DNA of 64,000 nt from Anoplopoma fimbria (GCF_027596085.1 NC_072472.1:8776371-8840370); one strand, 5' to 3'; positions 41,504-58,700 are shown, numbered from the stretch's first letter. Notes: generated by a model from the letters alone, not told the origin. Numbers and translations: made by a program.

Positions 41504-44500
41504 GTTACATATATATATGTATAAAGCTATAACGTTACTGCTCACATCATATTCATCGTCAGTCACCGGCTTGATCCCTCTCTTTTTGTCTCTCCAGAAA
41601 TTGACTCAACTCAAGCTCACAAGCAATAAACACATTAAATGCTGTTTTGTATTCGAACAAACTGGGTTTTGGCATTCAGATGACAATCAAAACAAGCACA
41701 CATAAATGGGGCGTCAAACTGCTGCGTAGGCAGTGTCTGATAAATCTTCAGAAGGCGTTTGTGGCAGCATACATGTTATTATCTATTTTACTTTGTTTGT
41801 TTGGGCAGAAAAGTTAATTAGGCTTTTTATGTTGAAAAACCTCTTTCAGACTCCTCATTCGGAGAGAGTATACACAGGTTGCTTTAATCAGTGTGCTATG
41901 TCTACAACACAGACTCTACTCAAGCAGAGATATGTTTCCCATTAGCAAGCAAAGTACATAAAAGATAAACCTTCAGACATATATGGAGATAGATAGAAAC
42001 TTGCATGTGGTGTACATGGCAGTTAACTACAATGGATGCTGTTCATTGCAAACAAATTTAAAAAGAAGATACAATTACATTTGTATTTCGTGCACCGTAG
42101 CTAAAACACACAATTTTGATTTGTAAATATACTGTGCATACCTTACAGGGGTTTGGCAAGTTATACCATAGACCTCTAAGTTGGCCGGTAATAAACGATT
42201 GACTTTAATACACTAACAGCTTGTAAATACATATAGCTAGCTAGAACTGTTTTCATCACATTTAAGCTATATTTTTTGGGAGCTTTAATGCTCAGTTCCC
42301 TAAAATACGCAAGTAGAGAACCCCGCTCCCTGCACAACTGTAAATTTGTGCAGATTGTCCTCGGTACTTCACCGTCTGCTGCAATGCTGGCCACCCACCT
42401 TACCCACCTTAAAACACAGACTGCATCTCTTTTACCATGCTTTGTGGCAACAAATGTGTTTATGATTAAAATGTTTAGTAGAGCACAACGTTCATATAGA
42501 TCACGCTCTGTAAGTGCAATAATAGGCTAATGCACACTGACTAAGTCACCTGATCTGCGTAAACACAACTTTGTGTTATATTATGTCAATTGAAGCTTTT
42601 AGGTTTTGACAGAATTTCCATTAGCTTTATTAGGGCCTTTGCGATGAAACGATATTCAAATGTTGTGGTAATTTCTGAGGCTGGGGTAATTGTAATGTTA
42701 AAACATGCTTAAATGTGTTTTAGGATACATATGATTCAAAATCTCTGAATTTGATTTCAATATTGTGGATTTTCTCTCACCATGACGTTTCAACTTGCCG
42801 TTTGGGAATCCTAAAGAGAAATGTCCCAATCTTTTCTCTCCCGCTCTCTTTTCTCTCCTCTCACTCTGGCTACTGGGTTTTTTGCAACATGACTGGCTAG
42901 AACAATTAATGCCAGCAATGTGATATCTGTTGCAATAAAAGCTTTGTTCAGTGATGTGCATGGTTTAAGATTTAATTATCCTTGAAAGGTAGGAAGGTAT
43001 GAAGAGAGTATTAGTGTGAGTTTGTGCGTCTTTGCTTGAGAGAAAAGTAGTTTGGGGGGGGCCCCCAAGGTACCTATTGAACCAACGGCATTCACATGCA
43101 CCGATACGGTTGTGAGGTTATATGAAATGTAATAGGTGAACATTTACCATACTCCAGCAGCTTGTAGACCTCTATGGAATCCTTTTGGACATTGAAGAGA
43201 ATTGAGTTGAGGAATTCAATTGCCTTACATTCCCCCGTTTGTATTGGGGAACATTCAAGGTTGCACTCTCTGATTCCGGTGAATTGCTTCCTCATACTGA
43301 TTTAGTAGCAATAAAGCTGTCTCTTGAAATCATTGTAGAGAGCCATGGTGGCAAACTGCAATATGTTGGCTAAAGGAGCAAAACATTGCAATGGACTGTG
43401 TACAGTGGTGCATACACTATGAACCATATACCTATACATCACAAGAGGGACCTGACAACAGAACTGCTGAGGCTAAAAACCTTGCTAAAGCAACTACTGT
43501 TATTGAGCTTTGCAGTGCTGTCATCCACATCATTACTCCACTGTTTCTGTTCCACCCTTGGCTTTTCTTTAATACAACAATTCTGAAGTGTGTAATCCCA
43601 AGTCATAATGCCCTGTGCTCCGTGTACAGGGCTAAAGTTCATACAAATTTAAGATTAAAAACAGAACGTTTGTTCTTTAGTACATACCAGAGACCCTCTT
43701 TCAATAGGATCAAACTGGACATGATGCCAAATGGGCCAGTGGTGGGGGGTCAATTGCCATTTCCCGATTTCCTACCACCATACTCCAGGCGCCCTTGCTC
43801 GAACCACACCCACCTTTTAATTTGACCTTAATTTTGATGTCAAATGCACATTTGTTAAGATTTGTGACTGCATCTTACCGATACCAGCGTTGCTGTGGGG
43901 TCTGTCTGTTTAGGGTCTAGTAACCAAGACCCAACGAAGGACATGTTTGAACCACTACAGCACACATTGCCAACAAAGGTAACAAATTGTGCTCAGGACA
44001 TTCACTATTACGTGTGGTTTTCTCATGGGCAATACATCAGCTCAAGTTATTTCTTCACTATCTCAGAGGTATGCGGTCAACTATTAAGTGATCTTCTTTT
44101 CAAATGTGACCCTTCTAATAATAATAACTCCCCTTGAGAATATTTGGATTTCTGATTGGACTGGAACTTTGTTTTTAATACTGTAGCATTCAATTATAAG
44201 ACCATTATTGGAAAAATGTTATCTCCCTGTGTGTTTGTGTGTTTCCTCTACTATTCAAGTTTCTTTTCACAATCCAATGTTGAGTAAATTGGAGATGCTT
44301 GTATGTCTATCTGTCTATGCATGTTGAGACCTTCTTGAGACCTGTCCCCAAGTGATATAGCGCTACAGCACTTTACTGTATATAAATTCTGACACAATGT
44401 CTATGAGCTGTGCACATCACTGTGGATAGTTATTGTTACTCTTGGCTAGAGCTCCAGAATGAGTGAGTGAGTATTAGTCATGTCCTTGAACTGTGCTGCC

Positions 44501-46185
44501 TGGGTTGAGTTGTGCGGCTTTGAGTTGAAAGGCAGTGAGAGCCCTTGAGCAGGAAATGCTGTAATAGATATGAGAGTGTGGGGCCCAAATTCAATACTAT
44601 TGTCATGGTGTGTGCGAGTGTATTTGTGTCGATATGTGCACATATTTTTGCGTGCTTATTGTATGTGTCTGCTTCCTTAGCAGAGACCAGCTGCTCACAG
44701 CAGCTACAGCAATGGCTGTAGGCATGTAATTCTTCACATCAGCAATTCTTACAGATTGAAATTGAAATGAAAAAGCCCTCTGGACCAACAATTTGTTACG
44801 CATCATATATGGCTGTGTATCTATACAAATATCTTTATGTTTTTTGGTCAGCTGTGAATGAAGAAGCGAGCTATTGCTATAGCTTTACACCTCAGCCTTA
44901 CTGTGTCACGTCACTGTCTCCGCTGATCATGATGTATTGTGAGGCATAGTGCTGTGAAAATGAGCTGCAGAACATCTTACTGCCACTACTTTGACAAAAA
45001 CTCCCTGAATTTTGTGCATCCCCATACAACTGTGGGTTTACTATTTTCTGCACCAGACTGCTTTTAACGCAATGACCTGAAATTGTGGGAACCTTGTCAT
45101 AACAAAAGGTGAAGACAAATCTTGGTTGTATTCTGTGATTTATGAAGTAAAGCTGCATATATTAAACTAAATGAAGCAGTCAGTATTGGAAAACCAAAAC
45201 CTCTCTTTTGCCCAAACTGATTTCAATGAGTGTGGATTTGTATTCAATCACTGTGCCTCTTATATAACCTTATACACTACACTCCAATCTTCTTCCCCAC
45301 AAACCAAAATTCAAGAAAGCCAACGCATGGTTAGCATTGTTAATTGGAGCCAAACCAAACAATTACCTCTCCAGGTGAGTAAACAAACCGGCAGTGTTTC
45401 CTGAATAGGGGAAGCCTAAGTTACAGCTATTTCACCATTTCCAATTCTTAAAGAGAGAGTGTGAGGAAAATATCTACAGCATTTTCAATCTAAGGTGATC
45501 CTCCAACTAAAAGCAAATATAAACTTAAATGAAAAACCAAGCTCCTTCATGCCAGCTGGTTTTCTTACTAGCGAGTGAATTGGTTTGTGGCACACCAGGG
45601 ATTTCCTTGACCGCTTCAAGCTGCAGTTTGTATGAGCAACAAAAGGGACTGAAGAGAGGGGAGACTCTAATTTTAACAATATATGGCAGCTTTTGGTCTA
45701 TTTGTTTTGCTGTGACACAAGTCTCAATTGGCAACCTTTTGAAAAACAACCAAATATGTGACTTGGCTACAGAGTGAAAACCGCTCCATCTGGAAAAAGA
45801 AACTGGGCATGACATCCACTGTTCCACAATCAATCAATGTTGAGCCTCACTGTGGTGTAAGGTGTACAGTGAGCTTCCTCTGAAGTCCGTGGCAGGTCAC
45901 TCAAAGTGTCATTGCCTCCTGTCTGACACAAATTAATTGCTTATGACCTGGCAGTTAAGGACATAAGATTTGTACTTTTGCTTCTCTTGCTAAAAGTGTT
46001 TTATTACAGTACGGTTTCAACGATACGAGTGATTCATATTAAAAACCTTTCACCTTTTTCTGCAGACGTTCAAATGAGAAAAAAAAAAAGAACAGGATGA
46101 TAATGAAACAAAACAGGGTTGTTATCCCTTACCATATCTCAGTACAAAAAGCAATTGGAATTCTGTTCCCCTGTTTGTTTTTAAG
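41504..46185. other. non-coding, no gene recognised
   Basis: Unique sequence. The frames at 43391-43825 (+, 144 codons) and 45525-45833 (-, 102 codons) have no recognisable domain. A G8C5 block flanked by TT/AA at 43052-43068 can fold on itself. Confidence 0.6.
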
Positions 46186-46320
46186 TGCTGCAACAGTCAG
46201 CCCCATTTAAAGAGCAGGACAGCTGATTGCAACGCCACCTGCACAAAGTGTGAGGAGGACTACTTAGCGACGTCAGGTTCCATTTGCCTCTTGGGCAGCC
46301 GCTGCAGGCCACGAGGACAA
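46186..46320 (+). CDS. possible cysteine-rich exon (furin/R-spondin-like pattern)
   Basis: A pyrimidine-rich tract ending TTTGTTTTTAAG (46174-46185) gives a good acceptor. A 135-bp, stop-free, phase-0 stretch follows, with a weak donor (ACAA/GTGACC) at 46321. The 45 residues hold seven cysteines. The middle reads DCNATCTKCEEDYL, and later ICLLGSRC, so the spacing C-x3-C-x2-C-x11-C-x5-C resembles furin-like repeats. R-spondin second repeats also carry a CTKC core. One cysteine loop expected for a full furin-like repeat is missing. No partner exon was found nearby. It could be a real internal exon, a dead exon or chance. The function is unknown to me. Confidence 0.22.
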
Positions 46321-46681
46321 GTGACCTCAATATTTGAATGGTTGTGCAGATTGCTACAAGCGGGTGAGCACACATTGTTGGATAAACACACACAGAGACG
46401 ATCGCAGGCTGACACAGGCTTGCTCGTGCAAATATTTGAGAGTGTGAACAAGGCAGTGGTGCTGAATGCTAAAACTCTCTGCAGCTGTATCTGTCTGCAC
46501 AGCATAGTCACACAAGAGCCCACAATCCCACAGAAACAAACACATCATATATGCACATACGTCAACCAAATATACTCAGCATACAATGAGGAAAGTCTCT
46601 ATTTTACTGCCCCTGACACATGTGCACACATCCACACACGCATACCAACACACATGCAGTTGAGAGTTTAGAGGACCCTTA

Positions 46682-46695
46682 TGAAGACCACATTC

Positions 46696-46727
<32 letters not shown>

Positions 46728-46900
46728 ATTTGTTGGCATTTCTGCTTTATTTGATAGTAAGAGAGACAGACAGGGGAGACGGGGGAGACAGGGGAGAGAG
46801 AGAGGATAACATGCAGCAATGGGCTCCGGGCCAGACTCAGCACTAATGGTACACGCTCTACCTGGTGAAAAAAACAGGGTGCCCTGAAGACTACATTCTT
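46682..46900 (-). mobile_element. tRNA-derived SINE with target-site duplication
   Basis: Read on the minus strand, a tRNA-like head (CACCAGGTAGAGCGTGTACC, complement of about 46848-46867) is followed by a body with a CT-rich run and CAAATAATCTTA. It ends in a poly(A) tail, seen as the T-run at 46696-46721. The flanks TGAAGACCACATTCTT (46682-46697) and TGAAGACTACATTCTT (46885-46900) agree at 15 of 16 bases. That direct repeat is the signature of LINE-type target-primed insertion. It is a different SINE type from the three with the shared central motif. The short duplication divergence suggests a fairly recent insertion. Confidence 0.88.
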
Positions 46901-48520
46901 AAGGCTATACATCTCAAAAAGAAAATGAATAAAGGGTTTTATGCAACTGAAAGCTGTTGGAAATAACAGCCGGATCCAACAGAAATACGTGAAATGATCA
47001 TCTCAGAAACTATGCCAATGGAAAATAAATCAGGATCCATTGAAGTGGTGGTGACACGAATAAAACGCATCTATGTGAATATGAAACGCTCAAAACTAGT
47101 TAAGTTTTATAAACAGTAAGGAGTGTGAGGGAACGTGGATGGTCTCACAAGCAGAGGACTTTCAACCAGGAGACCGTTGTTCCTGTCCCAAAGTGTTGCG
47201 TTCGTGACATGTTTACGTATTTTAACTACTTATTTTTTTTATTTTCATCCATGATGTTTTTTGTACACCTACCTAAGTTGTTTTGTTGCTTAAACCTAAC
47301 TTTAAATTGTTTTTTTATGCTGGCGGCACGTAAATTTACACATGATGTGCCACAACCATGCAATGCGCCGTTAAGAGGACGTGGCTATTTTAGTTATTTC
47401 TGTAGGGTCATTTTGGAAACAACTGTGGGCAGCACAGAAGAGCTACTTGAAGAACTACTTGTGTACCGTTTACAGACTTCTAAAAGAGAAGATTTATTGT
47501 GTCACGGTCTTCAAATTAAAAAAAAAAATTGTTTTCTCCCCAAATAGGACCAATTCCACTCACTTCTATATTTGACAAATTAGCATCTTATTCACTGTGA
47601 TATTAAAGTTCACCTGATTGAAATAAGGTTAAGACAAAAGCTGGATGTGTAAATAGTTCTTAGGCTTTTCATTAAGAGGTTGTAAACGATATAACTGCAC
47701 TGTGAGAAATGGGATTAATACTTAGGTCAAGTGTAGCTTGGATGAGCAAACAGTAGTTTCTGACTGCACTTCTAAAGACTTGTTATATCTTTATCCCGAC
47801 GTAAAATCCCTCTATTTCAAGTGTACAATCAATCAAGCAGTGGAGCCATGCAGCCCACAGGCATGATAAATGCCTAGCATGTGCACAATCAGTTCCCTTA
47901 GTCTAACCAATGGTAATTATAACAGCATAATAGGTCCCTGGAGAGTTGGTCAAATGACTGGCCGGTACACACAGTGACAACAAAACAGTAATCCACCATA
48001 GATCACTGTTAGAGCGATGAAGGGAATGAGGCGATCTCCTCAAAGTTACAAGGTATACGTCTGAGCCGAGGATGAGGGGAAGAGGCGGGATGACTTAAAA
48101 AATGTTTTATTGTTTTTTCAGCTAGTCTCAAAGCATGAAAGCAGGGAGTGTTGAACCTCAAGCACTTTTTTTATTCTATAAAAAAAAAAAAACTTTGACT
48201 GGATGTGACTTACAATGCAAAATTAGGAGGAGATACATTATCTCCATAAACAACTTTTGTTTAAGATAGTCTGTACTACTGAGTCGAGTGAAACTTTGAA
48301 GGACACAACATAGAAGGACTTCCCATGATACTGATTTGAAAATATAAAAGCCTTTAAAATTTGAGGCTGAGTAGTTTCTGAATATGACTGCAGTGGATAA
48401 TTGAGTAATCTTCAGAACACAGTGAGCATTAGAGAGTTTTTCCAAAGTCCTTAATTTCTCCCTGTGCTCCTCCCGTGGCTCTGTGGACATCATTAGGAAG
48501 ACTGAGGGATGCCAGGCAAC

Positions 48521-48522
<2 letters not shown>
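46901..48522. other. non-coding, no gene recognised
   Basis: The frame at 47125-47547 (+, 140 codons) overlaps the dispersed repeat at 47245-47303 and is best explained as repeat-derived chance. The rest is unique AT-rich DNA. Confidence 0.6.
47245..47303 (+). repeat. copy of a dispersed teleost repeat
   Basis: TTCATCCATGATGTTTTTTG, then ACACCTACCTAAGTTGTTTT and GTTGCTTAAACCTAACTTT, aligns with 28941-28979 and with the reverse of 17460-17525. The surrounding 47180-47360 may belong to the same element. Confidence 0.5.

Positions 48523-48594
<72 letters not shown>
48523..48594. repeat. (GT)n microsatellite, 72 bp
   Basis: Pure GT followed by a short GCGCGC end. The Cys-Val/His-Thr frames crossing it are artefacts. 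Confidence 0.98.
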
Positions 48595-48595
<1 letters not shown>

Positions 48596-49605
48596 GTGGT
48601 AAGTCAATACTGCAGCTGTTTTATGAGGGATTTGACATGAAGCCAGGCACACCAGAATAATTGTACCTAATTGAAGTCCAATTATCAGTCTTCCTTCAAG
48701 TGTGTTGCTTGACCTCTGCCAGGTAATGTCTCATGAGTTACAGTAAATTAATCTTTGCACTTAATTTAGCAGCAAATGGATAGGTGAGTGTGCACTAATA
48801 ATCCACATGGTGTAATGGAGCTCCAAAATGAGGCAGTTTGTGAATACAAATGACTTCAAACTGGAACAGGAGGATTTTCCAAGAGAATTTGCCAATATGA
48901 AGAAATGATGATGATGATATATGGGTGATTATTTAGTTTAAATTAATTGTTTACAGGGTGAAACTCAATAGGATTTGGATAAGGAACTACATGCACTCAA
49001 TTAGTAAAACTATCTTGTCACCTGAATCCCGCGAGCTAACAAACGATGAAGATTTTAGAGAGAAAATACAGAGATCTGGACCTCGGTGACCTCAGTGGTG
49101 GGTATGGCCTCCAAGAAAGTATTTATATACAGTATATACGCTGCTTTAAAAATGTCTCTTTCCCAATGTTAGTTTATGGAAAAGTATTTTTGGGCCCTAT
49201 GGCCTCAGGTGAAGGACCCATAAGTCGTTACTCTGCAGTTTGGCAGCCACTATGTAAGATTTGCTTCAAAGCCTGGGGCTCTTTCTTGGTACTTGGCTTT
49301 TACTCATTCCATCTCTCAGGTACCCACGTCTACACTTAAACTGAGAAACCCTCTTTGGTCAGCAAAAACATACAACCTTCACATCTAATAGGACAATAAA
49401 TCTGCCAATAAAACCTTCTCAGTAGACAGGACTTCAGAATAAAAGCTTGTTATGCTACTTACATTCTTACTTTGGGTATACCTTACACAGTTTCAATCAC
49501 CATTAAACTCCTACTAACAAACTACTGCAACATTTGCATCAAAAGCGAGAGTAAATTATTATGAAATATTATGAATAAATTACAAATGATTATGTATTTA
49601 TTGTT
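48595..49605. other. non-coding, no gene recognised
   Basis: Unique sequence. The stretch 48655-48800 is low in simple repeats and rich in CTAATTG/ATTAATC words, so it may be regulatory. The frame at 49046-49339 has no recognisable domain. Confidence 0.55.
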
Positions 49606-49914
49606 AAATGGACTGTACTTGTATAGCCCTTTTCTAGTCTTCTGACCGCTTTAACACTACATATCATCATTCACCCTTTCAAACCCATTTATACACTGAT
49701 GCCAGGGGCTACCATGCAAGGTGCCACCTGCCCAGTGGGACTCTAACTAAAATTCATACCCATTCACACACCGATGGCATCGCCTTTGGGAACAAATTGG
49801 GGTCAAGAGTCTTGCCCAAGGACACAACGACAAGGACTGTCAGAGATGGGGATAGAACCGCCAATCCTCCAATTGGAGGACAACCCTGCTCTACCACTGA
49901 GCCACAGTTGCCCC
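49606..49914 (-). mobile_element. tRNA-derived SINE, full length, alternative tail
   Basis: On the minus strand it starts GGGCAACTGTGGCTCAGTGG then TAGAGCAGG, and a B-box-like GGCGGTTCTATCCCC follows. The central motif is the complement of 49807-49825. The block complementary to 49707-49728 is identical over 22 bp to one in the SINE at 33.4 kb. Unlike that SINE it ends in GTTAAAGCGGTCAGAAGACT then AGAAAAGGGCTATACAAGTA and CAGTCCATTT, another LINE-like tail known in fish from memory. No clear target duplication was seen. Confidence 0.88.
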
Positions 49915-51374
49915 AATGTTACATTTGCAACATTTGAAATCTTTTGAGAGCAAAATAAATGACACTTCAAACTCCTTAGTGTGATCAGTTACAGTAATCA
50001 ACCGCTTATATGGATAAAACATCTTGGGACAGAATCATTCCTTTACAAAAATGCAGCAGTGCAAATTGGTTATCCTCAAGCTACCTTGTGGAGTTTACTG
50101 AAACAAAAACAAACAGTCATGGCTGCTAGCGACATAATACAAATGCACATGGGCAAAGCACCTTTGTTTGAAGCCGCCCTTGAAAAACCTGAAGCTGCTT
50201 TAAACAATTTTAAAACAGTTTATGCTGAATTTGTTTTGACTGTCCTTTTTTATTAGGCCTACTTTATATTCATGTAACAAATAAACAAAAAGCATAAAAT
50301 GCATGAGACATAAAAAATTGCCTAAACAATCATCTACTTTTTGTGATCAATTGGACCTGGACAGATGTGATCACCAACTATTGCATTATGGGCTTGCTCT
50401 CCTTTATTTAATCTTTAAGGAAACTATTGTTATTTTGGCACACTCAGACTTTGCACTGCTAGAAATAAGTAGTTCAAGGTGAAAGTCAAGTCACTGCCGC
50501 ACAGTGGCTCAGCTCTTTTTGTTGATGCTATTGGCTCCATTTCCTGGGGGAAGTCTTTATCATCTTTGCCAGTACTTTTGCCACTGGGCGGGTCAGTCTT
50601 TACGCTGCTGGCTATGCGCTAGTGGAACGCATTGAGGCAATGCTGTTGGTTCATCTCCAATCTGTTTGAGGGTACCACCGAGAAGTTTTTCTGTAGTTTT
50701 CAATGCATGTGACAGTAATAAAACATAAGAAATGTATCCTTAGACATACTCAAGCAGATTGTTGCAGGCTCTATCTTTCAAGTTTCTTACTTTTCTAAGC
50801 ATGATTTCTGATTTCTCATCTGCCAAGGATATGCTTTAATTCCAGCACATTTGTAAAGCATATTACATGTTAAATTATGTTTCTCAAGAGATGTTCTTAG
50901 GCTCTGTGTAATCTATTACAATTGTCGGAATGTACAAATTGGTATCACTCAATTACACCATAACACAACAACAACAACATGCAATTATATCAAAAACATT
51001 AGTAATTTCTGTCAACTAAGATTGCTAGGAAACATCTGGCTAATACTGCATAATATGTATCCAGTTATACTATAAGTATATCCTCCATTGTTTCAACATA
51101 ATTAGAAATTAATACACAACAAAATCTGCTATAAATTTAAAAAAATTATTGTAATCAACAAAACAGTCTTTGTGAACCCCTACTGCAAATGTGTAAAAGC
51201 TTTCTAAACCACTGAGGATTCTCATAGAAAAGTGCCCACATGGACACATGCTTTTGGTAGATTTCATGTTGCTTTTTTTTTCCTCTCCATCCTGCTCCTC
51301 TTTGTACTCCTCTCTCTCCCCTTCCCCTGTCTATCCTCCTGTCCCTCCTAACCTGGTGGGATTTGCTCCTCTTG
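49915..51374. other. non-coding, no gene recognised
   Basis: AT-rich unique sequence with a small (CAA)n run near 50965-50980. A long pyrimidine tract at 51273-51354 leads into the open stretch listed next. Confidence 0.6.
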
Positions 51375-51625
51375 GATAGGCCCAGAACCAGATGGTGCTC
51401 AAAGGCTTAAAGGTTCTGACTGGCACTGTTTCTGATTTGTGCCTATCTGGCCGTGAGCTGCCTCTCGTGCTGCTGGAAACATCCGGGCCAGTGGTTCATG
51501 TCTGTTTATGCGGAGCGCAGCTGACCTTTGGGATCCCAGCCTTCCAGTCGGCTGCACAGGGGACAAGCTGCCTGCCCCCAGTGCTCGATGATGCAAGGCA
51601 CTTGGTTCTTGATAAAAACCTTTAA
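51375..51625 (+). CDS. weak candidate terminal exon or open frame
   Basis: A long CT-rich tract (51273-51354) and a GGATAG resembling an acceptor precede a stop-free run from about 51380 to the stop at 51625. It includes an ATG at 51392 and a 77-codon frame that begins M-V-L-K-G-L-K-V-L. The GC content is above the local background. I recognise no domain, and the minus strand is also open here (51399-51701), which argues for composition rather than coding. Confidence 0.12.
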
Positions 51626-51636
51626 ACCACATGCAT

Positions 51637-51638
<2 letters not shown>

Positions 51639-51695
<57 letters not shown>
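51639..51695. repeat. (GT)n microsatellite, 57 bp
   Basis: Pure GT. It faces the CA array 116 bp to the right, so the two are inverted copies of the same dinucleotide. Confidence 0.98.
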
Positions 51696-51696
<1 letters not shown>

Positions 51697-51811
51697 TACA
51701 CAGTGAAAAAACTATTGGGAAAAAAAACATTGTGTCAGACAAAAATGAGTGTGTAATTACTGGGTACATGGTGGACAAAAATACAAAAGTCATTAAGAGA
51801 TCTCACAAGAG

Positions 51812-55587
<3,776 letters not shown>

Positions 55588-55706
55588 GCATTGAGGAGAA
55601 GACCGGAAAGGCCCACGTTCTATTTATTTATTTATATATATATATATTAAGCTATTCCCATTTTTAAAACCACTTCTTATGGCCTTTCCGGTCTTCTCCT
55701 CAATGC
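55588..55706. repeat. 26-bp perfect inverted repeat, 67-nt loop
   Basis: The arm 55588-55613 (GCATTGAGGAGAAGACCGGA followed by AAGGCC) is exactly complementary to 55681-55706. The 67-nt loop contains (TTTA)n and an (AT) run. The arms are GC-richer than the surroundings and are not simple repeats. A foldback element, or duplication by template switching with the loop as the older sequence, are the main readings. Confidence 0.92.
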
Positions 55707-58700
55707 ACTGTGCTAAACAGCCTGCAGTTCAGTTAAAGTTTCACTGAATTTTTGTCACGTATGTCACACATGTAGTATTCACTGACTGTCGGAAAGACAA
55801 AATTGTAACCATTATGATGTTACCATGATAAACATGCTTTTCCATCCCACCGGCGGGTTTTGGGGTTCAGAGGGTTAACGGATCAGCCACGGTGAGCATT
55901 CAGATCAAAACCTTATCTACCAGGATCCCTGTCTGGCCTTCTCTCTCCCCAGTGCCCTTCCTATCCAAAACAATGGGAGTACCCCATTTAGTTTTTTGTC
56001 CCTGCCATGAAAAGTTTCAGTACATAACACTGTTGCTACCAGAGTCGTGTATGAACATAAAATCATTTGTAATTTTGGCAGCATCAGCCCATGCAGATGC
56101 TTTCCCTTCTGGCAAGAATAAAACAAACCCATTTGCATTTGTCAACCAGGTCCACACCAAACATATAAAGCATTAAAGATAATAAAAATAAATATTAATC
56201 ATAATAATATTAATTATAGTTATAATCAAAATCATCTTTAATCCCTTTCATACTGTACATGCAAGACAATAACCATCAAACATCAGTGTTTGATGCAAAT
56301 TGCACAATACAGACTATCATGTAATGCAGAGAAAAAAGACAGAAGCAGAGATATATGCATAGTACACAGCTTATGTATTCCATCTACCAAGCAGGATTGA
56401 CCACCTCGGGGCTTCACTCATCTCAGAAACTCAAAGTAGAGCTCAATCTAGTGTTTTCCAGAATCTCATACAACACTCTGACATGACTTCCGTAATTTGG
56501 AAGGCTGTCGTGCTGAGTCAAGGGAGGTAGGGAAAAAACGGGGCACTTCGATTTTCCTTTTCATTTGTGCATATGTGTGTGTCTGTGCCTGTTCACATGC
56601 TTGCACTTCACACGGTCTCAGCTGATGAATAGTTTAGCAGAGTTTCATTCCATCTCATTTAAAGGCGCTACATGTCTCCCATGGTTCCGGGTTCCTTCTA
56701 ATCTCATTACAGCTGTCAAGAAAAAAAATAAAAAAAAAAAATTCCATGAGCACCAACGAGGAGACACCACATACTGAGATAAGGTTTCTGTCGCTGTTAT
56801 TTGTTGGATAAAATGTCTGATAGTGTTTGATCAGGTGAAGTTATATTGACTTTGTAGATTTAGTGTGTATGCAAGTTTTGGCTCCATATGAGAAATGCAT
56901 CGAGTAGACTTTTTACAGCTTAGATTGTTAAGAATGATAAAATGAGGACATTTCCACTGTCATCTGATTGGTTTTGGGTTTTATGTGAGAATAACACATT
57001 TTATGTGGGAATATCAATTATCACATTTGATCAAATGTTGATGAAAGTAAATCCCAAACAAAACTTAAATGTGATGATGAAGATTTCTTGATTTTCAAGC
57101 TACACTCCAGTAGAAGTGTCAGGAATGTGAATAGATAATGCCTCCCAAAGCAAGGCAGTCGTGAATTTAAGAATCCCTTTAATCAACAATTCAAGCCCAC
57201 TACCATTATGCATGGACACATCCATCATTCACAAAGGTTAAAAACAAAAAATAAACACAAATGCAAAAGACAGAGTCCATTACCGATAAGAACCTGATCC
57301 CACTGTATGAAACACACACAAAGACAATTTAAAGCTGAATAGTTCCAAACAGCCCATTGCTTGATGATCGCATTTATAATCAAGCTTTGCTGCTGCCATC
57401 ACCTGCATAACCTTCACTAGGTCATGTGCCAACACTATGAACTCTTTGTTGTGAAAATGGCCAACTTAGCCAACATAGATTGGAAAAGTACCAGTACATG
57501 AGTCCAGCAGCTATTACCCCACATACTGTACAGACCTATTTTCAAACTCTCCAACACCTAGCTGAACTATGAGCCTGCTCCATTTTAATCAAGCAGCATG
57601 CAAGCAAGTCTTTCCCAACCCCACCATTGATGGGATGACCAAAATGCTCTTGCAGTCCACTAAGCTCAGTTGCATGCAAAATGTTGACACACAGCATTCA
57701 AGATGCAGCTATCAAAGTAAATCCCAAGTCACACGTGAATCCACTGAGCCCATAAAATGTTTTAAATAAATAACATGTTGAGTTTGCCTTAAAAATAAAT
57801 TTCATCTCTCTGCTAACTTACTGTATATAGTGTTCAGCTAACTCCTTGCTATATTCAATTATTGTTAATTCATATATTGTGCCAATGGGATTCTGTTATG
57901 TATATGACTAATGCAAATTGTACTGCGTAAAATGGATTAAAGTGGAGTTGTACACCTTCCCAATTCGCTTTGATGCAGGGTTTGTGTGAATTGCAGTGAG
58001 ACTGTATTGTAAAAAAAAAAAAAAAAAAAGAAAAAAAAAGAAAGAAACTCAGACAACCAATTGGTCAATTGAAATGGATAGGCAAGTATATGCATTAAAT
58101 TCATATAGAAACAGACCACACTATATTTTGTAGATGGATTATTGTTAAAGCCAGGGTCAGGCAGTACCTTCCTGTGAAATATATGTTAGCATAACCCTTG
58201 ATCATTTATTGAAGTGCGAGCATTTATCTTATCTTTGTGGCCATGCCTTACCTTGAAACCTTGTTTGTTCAGTCATGCTCCTACTGTCTCTGAGTCTTTC
58301 AAAGTACCCTGAAGTTTCAGCAGGCACAGAAACAGAAAATAAGCAAAGCTTTGTCAGTTTGCTCACTTTACAATAGCATAGCCTTTGATGGTCTCCTATA
58401 AAATTGTATATAGCTTCAGATTGCAGCACATCTCTAAACGTAACAGCAATGAATACAAAGTGTTCAGTTTCAAACCTAAGGCACTTGTCCTTGCATCACC
58501 CACTGACGCCGCCATATCATTAATTGAAAAATTCTTGATTTTGTTTATTTCATGGCTCCACAGTCACTCAATTAACACTCTACTCTGTGTTTCATTTATT
58601 TATTTATCAATAACCTGGTTATTACTTTTTCATCTAGATCAACTTAAATGGCCCTGAAGTGATTTCTACAGCAGAATGCTTGTTAAAGTTAGTCATAGTA

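Noticed and set aside
45171..45404. EGF-like hint (DFNECGFVFNHC)
   Set aside because: Too few cysteines and no splice context; chance resemblance.
47125..47547. 140-codon open frame (+)
   Set aside because: Overlaps the dispersed repeat at 47245-47303 and has no recognisable domain.
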